Below the pieces are notes generated by a model. It saw only the letters and a list, made by a program, of their open reading frames with translations, searched no databases and had not been told where the DNA came from. From assembly GCF_000218685.1 (NCBI RefSeq), contig NW_006763309.1, forward strand, positions 53,322-113,887: 60,566 nucleotides of DNA. Direction: 5' to 3'. Positions 43,202 to 52,305 of the stretch are shown in pieces (positions within the stretch are counted from its first letter, which is position 1; each line of letters starts with the position of its first letter). The DNA is from Serpula lacrymans var. lacrymans S7.9 (Eukaryota > Basidiomycota > Agaricomycetes > Boletales > Serpulaceae). Made by a program: the position numbers and the translations under genes.

Positions 43202-44550
43202 CCCAGTGCCAGACAATGTCCTTTTTTGTGAGATTTTTCAACGCTCTTGTTATCTTTGCAAAGTTTTTAATAAACCTTCAGTAGAAATTGCCTAAGCCAA
43301 GGAAGGCCCTAATTATTTTGATGTGAGTAGGTTCAGGCCTATGCAGTATAGCTTGAACTTTCTCAGGATCCATCCTGATTCTGTTCTGGCCAATTATCAT
43401 ACCAAGGAAGTCTACTTCCTTCACTTTAAAATTACATTTTTTGGGTTTGACAAATAAGTCCTGTTCCTGTAAGTGTCAAAAGACTTCTTGCACAATCCTG
43501 TCATGCCCAGCTTTGTAAATATTATTAAATTATCAATGTAAATGACGACACAGTTTTCCCTATCCGCAAAGATCTCATTCATCATGCTCTGGAAGGTTGC
43601 CAGTGAATTGGTCAACCCAAAAAATATAACAAGGGGCTCAAAGGATCCTTGGCGGCACGTGAACGCGGCCTTCCAAGCATCTTTTTCTTTGATGCATACA
43701 TTATTGTACCCCCATCTAAGATCCATCTTTGTTAAGACCTTGGCGCCAGCCAACTTGTCTACTAGCTAGCTAATCAAAGGCAGCGGATACGTGTTTTTAA
43801 CTGTGTGCTTGTTCACGTAAAAATAGTCCATAATCATACGCTTCTTACCATCTTTTTTAGGAATGAAGAAAACTGGGGATGTCATAGGGCTTTTGGAAGG
43901 TCTGATGTAACCCTTCCTAAGCTGTTTGTCTATGAAGCTAGAAACCCCATCTCTTTCTGGAGCAGAGAGGGGAATCATGTGTCCCTTTCTAGGTTTGAAC
44001 GTGTTCTTTATATCTATAGCATGGTCCCAAGGCTTAGCCTCTGGGAAGCGCTCTGATTTATGTTTAGAAAAGACTTTCCAGAAGTCATGGTACTCGGGAG
44101 GTATCAGCCTCTTAATCTCTTCCTCGGGTTTTACCTCATCATTATCATTGTCAATCTTATCTAAAGATCTAAGCTTGGCATAAATCTGACCAGTGTTTAT
44201 CCTTTCATCAAGCTCAGTTTGATGGACGTGACTCGGCTTACCCAAGTCATGACACTCCTGAGGGCAACATGACAATGTGACAACCCCTGTCTGCCAGTCA
44301 ATCTCAGGATTGTGTTTAAATAGCCAGGTCCAGCCTAAGATTAAATTAATCTTCCCTAGTTGGGTAGCTTTGGCAGTGATTTGCTCCCTGTGTCCTTGAT
44401 ACTCAACAACAAAAGCACATTTGTGCGTAATGCAGCCACCTGCGTTAAACGTACAGTCAATGTTATAGACGGGAATAGATACATCTAATTTTACAAGGGG
44501 GAGTCTAATTTACTCCGCTCAGACCTGATCTATGAAGATGCCGTTAGCGC
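43202..44550 (-). pseudogene. Gypsy-2 protease tail and reverse transcriptase
   Basis: Starting at the LTR3 boundary the minus strand reads NGIFIDQV, then two stops (TGA and TAA where W and Q are expected). It continues IPVYNIDCTFNAGG, LILGWTWLFKHNPEIDWQTG, the RT start (SKSPMTSPVFFIPKKDGKKR) and MDLRWGYNNV. The catalytic site reads YIDN, not YIDD. The N-terminal protease with DSGA is at 25350-26033 on the other strand. Confidence 0.85.
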
Positions 44551-46360
44551 TGTCATGCACCAAAGTTGATTGGTAGCATGGACAGGTGTCAATAACGAAG
44601 CAAATATTCAAAAAGACTTGCCTTTGCGCCACACAGGCACAGTGCCACGTGGAATAGTAATTAATATTGCCTGTTTTGAACTTGTGGCTGATCAGCACCA
44701 CCTCTATTAGGCAATCCAGTCACGCTCACCTTTGCTTTTCTATCCGGTACTTTCCGTGTTTTGGCATTTCGGCAAATTTTCGCGTCGCCACTGGCTACAC
44801 ATTGCATTGCGCCCTCGCTTTTGTTGTTTCCCTTACTCCCCTTCCTTTGCCTAGCCCCACCATGGGCCCCTTCCTCTCCTTTTTATTCTCACCTGACGGT
44901 CGTTTCTGGATCCCCATTCTAATCCACTTGTTCGTCACCTCCACCCTCCTCCTCCTCATTTTATTTGCACCCCCACCATTTCTGATGTCACCACTTCCTA
45001 TCCGCTTCCGTTGCCGATCCGTTGACTACCACGTGCCACTGCTGATATCAGCAAAGCCCCGGCGGCCGGTCCAAATAGGGCAACAGGTCCATCTTCATGA
45101 CGTCGATCTGCCATCACATACTATCAAAATATCGGTCACTCGTCTTGCCTGGTTGGAGGGTGGGTGGGTAGTTTTTGAGCTGGAGAAGGTTCATCCCCTT
45201 GTGTCGCCCATGTTCATCGCTGTCCCATTCACTTGGGTACACTTATCTTTTGTCCATCGTCTTCGCTACAGCTACACCTACCACACGCTGCCTGGGACTC
45301 ACTTGTTCCAAATTGGAACTACTCCTCTCCCTCCCTCGTTTGATCAGGTGGTCCAACACAACCAGTCCATTGGTAAGGCCATGGAACTGTCGGATTTGGA
45401 CTAGGTGGTGGACCGGTGGCTCCAGTTTCTTTTTTTTCAGCAGAACATTCATTTACAGTGCAATTATTTTTGATTTTTGAATCATTTTTATGGACACATA
45501 TTTTTTTAGAATGCCTGACTGACAATAAAGGAACTGTGTTGATACTGATAGTGTTTTGCCTTGCCCTTTTTTTACTGCATCTTCCCATGACATCATGATT
45601 TTCTTGCTCTCTTTTTGCTATTGGACTTTACTTTATGGCTGTACAAACCTGTGACATTACTCACAGCATTCATTGTTCTATCCCTTTCTTTCCCTTATTT
45701 TGATGATCTTATCCTGTAGCAACTATGCAGGATTTGTCAGCGTACATTCCTTCCTTCATGTTCTTTCTCATTCTTTTTGCGCAGCTATACTGTGCATAGC
45801 CTACCTTTCTTTTCACTATATAAACCCCTGTATTTTACCTTGTAAAAACAACAAAGATATCCAATCCAGACTTCTTCTCTACTCTCAAGTTCACTACTCT
45901 GCTACTTGTGATCCAGTGTGGTCACAACACTTCCCACTTCTACCACTGTCAACTGCTGTCATCGTCACTTCCCACTTTTGAAGTCATTGTCATCCCTTTC
46001 AGTTGGGGTCCTTCTGAGCACTACAGTTTGTGCGTCAGGAGCCTGCTATCACTGGGAACCTCGTCATATTGTCATTCTCAAACCTACCTTGTGCCACAAT
46101 TAGCAAGGTAGTGCTTGTCTATACTCGCCACAACGCCCCCTATCTTTCTATATTCCAACTATCCCTCCTCCTCAAAACCCACACTCATACACCTCTGGGT
46201 TTTACTTTGAAGGATCTTTATATGTACCACCCCACGAACAACCAGACCACTCCACTGTTCTAGGAGGCAAAGCCCATAAACAAGTTCCATGGAATCTGGG
46301 AGGATTGTGTGTTAGTTTGTTTTGTGTGTGGTTTTCTAACAGCAGTTCTCATCATCGACA
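44551..46360 (+). mobile_element. LTR3 copy A (1810 bp)
   Basis: Sense copy from TGTCATGCACC to ATCATCGACA. It contains the 180-codon ORF (44862-45404), AATAAA at 45524-45529, and a TATATAAAC box at 45816-45825 followed by a CT-rich start region. Total length equals copy B. Flanks are GCGC on the left and GCGT on the right. The left flank is Gypsy-2 protease and the right flank is the DDE N-terminus, so this copy joins two unrelated genes. Confidence 0.8.
44862..45404 (+). CDS. LTR3-encoded 180-residue membrane-type protein (copy A)
   Basis: Same product as at 26990-27532: ATG in CCCACCATGGG context, hydrophobic segment near residues 16-37, stop TAG. A polyadenylation-like AATAAA lies 120 bp downstream, before the LTR's own TATA box, so the ORF could be a separate transcription unit in the U3-like part. 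Both young copies keep it open while the older copy C has lost it. Function unknown. Confidence 0.45.
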   Translation: MGPFLSFLFSPDGRFWIPILIHLFVTSTLLLLILFAPPPFLMSPLPIRFRCRSVDYHVPLLISAKPRRPVQIGQQVHLHDVDLPSHTIKISVTRLAWLEGGWVVFELEKVHPLVSPMFIAVPFTWVHLSFVHRLRYSYTYHTLPGTHLFQIGTTPLPPSFDQVVQHNQSIGKAMELSDLD

Positions 46361-47027
46361 GCGTCATCCACATCAATATTGGGTGCAGGTGTAGGCTTTG
46401 TGGAGTTGGAGGGCAGAAAATGGGCTCGAAAGAAAGCTGCAGATGATCTAGGAATCTGCAGGACAAAGGTAAGCATCAATTTGGACCATGTTACTGACGA
46501 GTTTCTGACTTTTTCATCTGCTGTGTCACGATCCCTAGCTTTTTTTGCATCATACTGTTTCTTTCTCTTTGACTGCCCATTGTATCTAAGTGACCTGCTG
46601 GACTCGGCTACCCTCCAGTCTGTAACCGTGTGCTTTTTCATCAAGTTCAAGAACACTGTCTCTTTGGGTTCAGGTCTTTCGGCTTCCTTCATCTGCTCCA
46701 AAAAATCAATCTCCTCCTGCATTTGGAGATCCAGGCTATCTCTCAACTCTTTCCCGTTCATCTCTGATAGCAGATCATCCAAGTGATACCCGACTTCTTC
46801 ATCTTCGGAGTTGGAGATTGTGATGATATTCTGAGACCAATGAACTCATGGGTTTGAGTGGGAGATATAGGAGCAGAATCTGGGGGAGTAGCTGGAGCAG
46901 ATGCAGATACATTGGGTTGAGAACTCAATGAAGGCAAGGGTGCATAAGAGTCTCGTGGGTGTTGGGATGCCCGAGCATTAGCAACACAGATTCTGAGGTT
47001 TCTCACAAGTTTTCTACCCCTAGCCAT
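46361..47027 (-). pseudogene. DDE transposase, N-terminal part
   Basis: ATG at 47025-47027 (MARGRKLVRNLRI) starts a Pro/Ser-rich region. After a frame change near 46800 it reads DDLLSEMNGKELRDSLDLQM, FLEQMKEAERPEPKE, RSLRYNGQSKRKKQY and IDVDDA at the LTR3 edge. Charged, repetitive N-termini of this type precede the DDE domain in this Agaricomycete family. The continuation is at 27844 on the plus strand. One indel or unspliced intron is needed. Confidence 0.7.
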
Positions 47028-47149
47028 ATGTAAACAGCAAAGGTATATTGTGCAGACCAAAGTAAAAGGATATATCAATGACAAATTGTGTGCCCTGCCA
47101 ATTAAAAGTTTTGACCTCAATTTTGCATGTCACGTGACTAAAGGCCCTG

Positions 47150-47602
47150 TGTACAAAGTTGGTGACCTCTAGTCAGAGTGCACCCCAGTAGCTCTCCTTC
47201 CTCAATGTCTGTTCTTTCATCTGCCAACATCTTTTTTTCTACTCATTCTGTCCTCAGGGCAGCTACTGCTCCACTTGTCATATAAGATGGTGCAAAATTG
47301 ACCTTGTTAACTTTTATTGCAAGATATTCTGGGTTAGCCCCAAAATGAAGCTGTAGGGATTTGAAGAAGTTCCGGAACTTCTTCTTATTTCAGTCATATG
47401 GCTCTGGTTTAGTTAATGTGGTTTTCCGATACCCTGCTCCTTTTTCTGCGGGCCGGGCCATCTGTTGCTGCTGCACAGTGAGCCTTTTCCGCAAGCTGGC
47501 AACTTCTTCGTCTTTTTGTAGGAATCTTTGCTCCCACTCTGCACTGTTGTCTTGAATTGCCAAATTCACGGCCATTTGTATCATTAATTCCAAATTTTCC
47601 AT
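47150..47602 (-). pseudogene. Gypsy gag N-terminal fragment (LTR-A lineage)
   Basis: The minus strand has LELMIQMAVNLAIQDNSAEW, a coiled-coil-like QKDEEVASLRKRLTVQQQQM, then TLTKPEPYD, RNFFKSLQLHFGANPEYLA and NFAPSYMTSGAVAA, typical of gypsy capsid starts. Stops break it. Upstream at 47832-47858 the plus text TGTAACAACCAAGAGTTAGT is the last part of an LTR-A 5' LTR, which then loses similarity. Confidence 0.6.
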
Positions 47603-47858
47603 CCGCCAGAATTCTTGTGTTGGCGATGGTTCTCTTTACAGAGTAGCTGGTAATGCATCTGCTAAGTCCTGCATTTCCAGTCCTGGTGTTGATGGGGATA
47701 GTATGTGTGGGTCTGTTTTTTTCCAGGTGTTGTACAATATTGTCAAAGGACAGCTCTGGTGTGAAGTATCTTGTTTTACGAATGCAAAAGGTATGCAATA
47801 TATGGTTCCCCAATTAATAAGATTGGATCTATGTAACAACCAAGAGTTAGTTACTCTA

Positions 47859-48364
47859 TTGTTTCTCTTTTTGGTAAAGGGTTCCTCTTCTGTCCCCTAC
47901 TACTGTGTACGTAAAGGTAACTAATAAAACTATGGTAAAAGGTATTCATAATAAGTCTGGGTCCAAACAGTTATCCAGATGTAACCGGCTTATTAAGCTC
48001 TCAGTTCCTCCCCAACTGGCGGACGCAAGTGCACAACCTGGTAAGGGGTATGCAAAATGGAAAGGTAGGTAAAAATGTAGCTAATAAAATTGTAATGATT
48101 CCATGTTGTTACAATCTCTAAGTATTGGGTTATAGGGGCGGATGATAGCTGAGAGGGGGATTGTCTCAAAAAATGAGGATGGGGTGTTTTGGATGAAGGT
48201 GGTGATGGTGTTGATTGGTGAGGATGGAACATTGGGACAAGTGAGTTCAAAGTAAAGTTTTAGTGTGATGAATAGGATGAAGGTAATGGTCGGGAATAGG
48301 ATGATGATTAGGATAGTCTTTGTTTTGATCATTCACCAGGTGCCTTGTTATGAGCTTTTGATTA
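47859..48364. other. Unassigned sequence with a short hydrophobic ORF
   Basis: A minus-strand frame from ATG 48332 to 48081 (83 codons, MIKTKTILIIILFPTITF) has a hydrophobic N-terminus and a Pro/Ser/Thr-rich tail. It could be a small ORF of a decayed LTR. Nothing else is visible. Confidence 0.25.
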
Positions 48365-48690
48365 TATAACAACCTATACCCTATACCGAGTTAATGGAGG
48401 TATAACTTATCAATCTCAAGCAAGTGGTTTTAAGGCAAAGGTATATAGATGAAATCAAAAGCTAGGGTATGTACATGCAGATGTGGCTACTTATATATAT
48501 GTAGGCATGTGTCAGCCTTGAGGCACTGACTGATGTACATGAGGTTGCAGCATGGTGCTTGGTAAGTAATCATGTGACTTAAAGTCACATGATGAGATAA
48601 GATAAGATAGATAAGACTAAGTGATTAGATAAGGAGAGATAAGATGCCTGACTTGATTGTTTGGAGAGATATTGGTATGATCAGTTGACT
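48365..48690. mobile_element. Degenerate LTR-C relative
   Basis: Shares CCTATACCGAGTTAA, the TTATATATATG block and GAGGC(A/G)CTGACTGATGT with the solo LTR at 2619-2969. A perfect 10-bp palindrome pair (CATGTGACTT, A, AAGTCACATG) lies at 48571-48591. Ends are not clear. Confidence 0.55.
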
Positions 48691-48828
48691 GAGACTGATG
48701 GGCTCCACTAGCTGCAGGAGCTAATACTGCAGGCTGTAGAGGATGGCCCCTTATTTTCATTTCATTTTCTTTTTTGCACTGTCTTCAATCTTTTTTTTAC
48801 CCATTCATTTTCATTTTCTCATCTATGG

Positions 48829-49395
48829 TTGATTGCACTGATGAATACAATGTCCCCAGTTCTCCTGTGGCCATTGCTAAATGTGTGGGATGATGATGAA
48901 CCCATACTTCATACATTTGCGGATGACTTGGAATCTTTCTTCTGGGTGATATTATGCGTGTTGTTGAGCATTGGCGCCGAGCGTAATAGTTTAACAGGTA
49001 AAGAGAGAAAATGGCTCCTTGCAATACTCACCACAGACAACCCTTGCATAAGTGGACACGTTAAAGGATCCACGCTGTGGATGCTGGAGACCTCAGTCCT
49101 GAGAGCAAAACACAAACTTTCCCCTGTTTTCAAGATTTTTTTACCCTTTTTCACAGACATCATACCGCTCATGAACAAGGCTACGATGGCTGTTGATGAG
49201 CTCAATTCAGACAACTTGGTTGAATCTCTAATGACACTCGGAGACATTTTTTACAAGATGTGGTTTAAAGCTTTTCCATGCTCACTTATACCTTTCACAA
49301 GCCCAACACCCATCCCACCTGAGTCCCAAAACCAGGAAAATACAAGCCCTTGCACTAGCCTCATTACTGAAACTCTCACTTCAAGCTCTGCTTAA
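48829..49395 (+). pseudogene. Truncated FunK1 kinase copy (C-terminal exon only)
   Basis: The plus strand contains LHTFADDLESFFWVILCVLL, SPVFKIFLPFFTDIIPL and NLVESLMTLGDIFYKMWF. This is the same exon as 54405-54887, with long stretches of identical DNA (about 48905-48990 versus 54465-54550). The HRD catalytic exon and everything upstream are missing. Before it lies low-complexity T-rich sequence and the LTR-C relic. It is a partial duplicate of the intact gene 5.5 kb downstream, not a functional kinase. Confidence 0.85.
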
Positions 49396-49476
49396 AAGGG
49401 ACCTGCTGAAAACCTGACTCAGTTTGCAGAAAAAGCCATTTGACATGTTCAACTAAAACCTGCATGCTGTTTACAG

Positions 49477-50048
49477 GTGCTTGCTTGTGCACACCTTTCC
49501 CCTGTGGAGCGGCAGATTGCACTTGCAGAGTATCAAGATGAACTCCAACCCCTAGACATTGTATTCACAATGCCTGACAGCATGAAGGTAAGCTTGTTTT
49601 ACTCCTCTTTTGTTTACCATACCCAGCATGTGCTTCAGATGTATATTGACAAAAACTCATTCATAACAATTATCTGCCCGACTTTAAGTGCCTATAAGAA
49701 GAACAATGGGCAAGATAGATTATTAATGGTAAAAAATTCATCCCTTATCCTTCAAGATTCAGTGCTCAAAATGACCTGCAGGATAAAGTTGAGAAACAAT
49801 ACCCAGCTGCAACATCAAGTGCAAGTCAGGGTGAGTCAATTGCAAAGTGCGTGAAAGACAAACTCACTGACCACCATTTTGATATCAAGGCTGAGGAACG
49901 TCACATTCGAAGTCTATTCCATAGCATTATTATCTCACATCACGCTGGCTCAATCAGATCACAAACTCAATTGGAAAAGAAGATCCTACCTACAGCAATA
50001 AGAATGTTGAGGCACTCGACATCCTTGCACTATCCCATAAGATACTAA
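49477..50048 (+). other. Exon-like segments, family unknown
   Basis: After an acceptor (TTTACAG) near 49475 the plus strand reads LACAHLSPVERQIALAEYQ and DELQPLDIVFTMPDSMK, ending at GTAAGCTT. A second block after an acceptor near 49639 reads MYIDKNSFITIICPTLSAYK. A third (DHHFDIKAEERHIRSLFHSI) is at 49851-50048. It could be a decayed spliced gene of a repetitive family; I do not recognise it. Confidence 0.3.
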
Positions 50049-50229
50049 AACTCAAATTCTATGGTAAAAGTCTCACCATCAATTGAAATGATAGCAAGGT
50101 TTGCATTCTTGGTGCATCCACAGTATTATCTTTCTTTTGATATTAGACTTTCTCATACTTTGAGGCTTTTAGCGATATGTTCTTGTCAAGTTTGGATCCA
50201 GTTCAAAGTATTGGAATCAGGTTGACACT

Positions 50230-50500
50230 CACTGGGTGCATAGTCAAATATATACATGAGAAAAATCTGGAAAAAAAACTTGAAAACGAAAATACTTTTT
50301 TCAAGATATTTCTCCCATAACTATTTTTCTTTTCAAATGGATGGCTCTTTGCATCATCCAAATGGTGAACACTTTTGGTGAACACTTCCATTTGAAAAAC
50401 AAAAAAAAATTATGGGAGAAATATCTTGAAAAAAGTATTTTTGTTTTCAAGCTTTTTTTCCAGATTTTTCTCATGTATATATTTGGCTATGCACCCAGTG
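50230..50500. mobile_element. CACTA-like MITE with long terminal inverted repeats, TSD ACT
   Basis: A 271 bp palindromic unit starts CACTGGGTGCATAG and ends CTATGCACCCAGTG. The arms are about 112 bp and roughly 95 percent complementary, around a loop of about 45 bp (near 50345-50388). ACT flanks it at 50227-50229 and 50501-50503. CACT(A/G) termini with a 3-bp duplication are hallmarks of the CACTA (En/Spm) superfamily. It encodes nothing; transcription would give a long hairpin RNA. Confidence 0.85.
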
Positions 50501-50503
50501 ACT

Positions 50504-52253
50504 GAGCTTCAGAAAATCTGGGAGAAACACCACAAAGACGCTCACAAGATTCACAAGTATGTATTCACTTGTTCATTTCTCATTGCTTGCTAATAAACTT
50601 ATCACACAGAGTCTTCAAGTCAATTTTAGACAATGGGGAAGTCACCTTAGGCAGAACTTTGAGGAGGCTCTCAGGGTCTTTCAGAAGGGGTTTTTATGTC
50701 ATGAGAAATAGGTCTCAGAGACCCACCATCCTTCCAGCCTCTGTAGTCCCCAGTAGCAATTGGATTACTATACTTGGCATATAGCCAAAATCACTGCTGA
50801 GAGCCTCTTCAGAGGTTTAATCTATAATTTCTAAAATATTGACACTCCTTGTGCACTCCCTGAAAGCCTCTTTTGTACTATTTGTATGCTTGTATGCTCT
50901 TTGAGAACCTCTGTGGGAGCCTCCCCATCAATACATCAAAGGAATGTTCCAGAAGAATGTCCCAAATATAGATATAAATCATCCCTTTATGGTAAACTTC
51001 TGTGCTATCATAACCTCACTGTGAGCCTCTCCATCACTACATCAAAGAAGAGTCTCCCAAATAAGGATATGTACTGTCCCTTTATGGTAAGTTTCCACAC
51101 TACCACCCAAAACATATCTGCTTTTGGATATGCTGATATAACCCCTATTTTAAAACAAATCTATTTACTGCCCTACTTGATATTTCTCAGGCTAATTTAT
51201 GTAAAACATGTACTAACTACTATTCTCATTGAATATAGGATCAATTCACATTGGGAATAGATTGTAAAATCCAATGTTATGTTTTTTTTAACATATAAAC
51301 ATATGTTTGTTTTCTAATTTCTGGGGGAGAATTAGCTCATGGAGGCTTGCTGTAGTGATGGAAATTGTTCCCAAGCATAAACAGGCTTTATTGGACACCA
51401 TGATTGGCAGGATATATCTGAGAGATCTCACAGTATGTTTGCAATTATGCATAAATTGACATCTGACCTAGAATTAGACATACAGATGCTCTGGGAGCCT
51501 TTGAAAGATATGCAGGCCTTCCCAGATAACACATAAGTGTGTCTGAACAATTATAACACCATAATTATGGGTAGGTATACGCTTATCATGTATCCTGAAA
51601 CATATGAGGATATCACTGCAAAAATAACATAAAAAGTGAAATAATGCATGATATATAACGCAACAGGAGCTTCCTACATGATGGAAATATGCAGGAGACT
51701 TATAAATTTGATTCTATAATGCTTGTGGAGCATCTGGATCAGTACAGTAGCCTTGGGTATGGAAAATGTTATTAGAAGCTATGTTTGATCTCTAACTTGT
51801 ATATTACCTACTATTAACATACATATAGTGTTCCTATAGCTGACATACAGCAATCTACACTTTATGAGCATTATAGAATGAGCTATTTTTGAGACACTGC
51901 CGAGCAGAAGGCTTTTATGGTACCAATAGAATACTACTGAGACATGGACTGGGGTCATTATAGAGACTCGTGCTGTTGACAATCAGACTTCCTCAGAAAA
52001 CCTTGTTAGAGTATATCATTGAGACATTGTATGATTTGACGTTTTGGTATTCTACAGACATTCCTACATCCTCCAGATATGTCCAGGCCTAACCGGGCCA
52101 ACCTTATCCCGAAATGTCAATGTGTCATCTCGCCAGGATGGCGGTGTAGGATACATTCTGAACCTCGATGGGGAGGAGCCTGGTGTACTATAGCGGTCAC
52201 ATGATCAGGTTCACATGTAGGTACATGTAGGCGCCAGCGTCGCGCAGTGTATC
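50504..52253. other. Intergenic sequence upstream of FunK1
   Basis: No convincing gene. An imperfect tandem duplication of about 110 bp lies near 50910-51115, with shared CATCAAAG, GTCCCAAATA and CCCTTTATGGTAA blocks. The last 250 bp should hold the FunK1 promoter but I see no clear TATA box. Confidence 0.4.
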
Positions 52254-52305
52254 GTGATTGCTACATCATACAGCTTTGTTTCATCCAAGACAAAGGCCTT
52301 TCACG

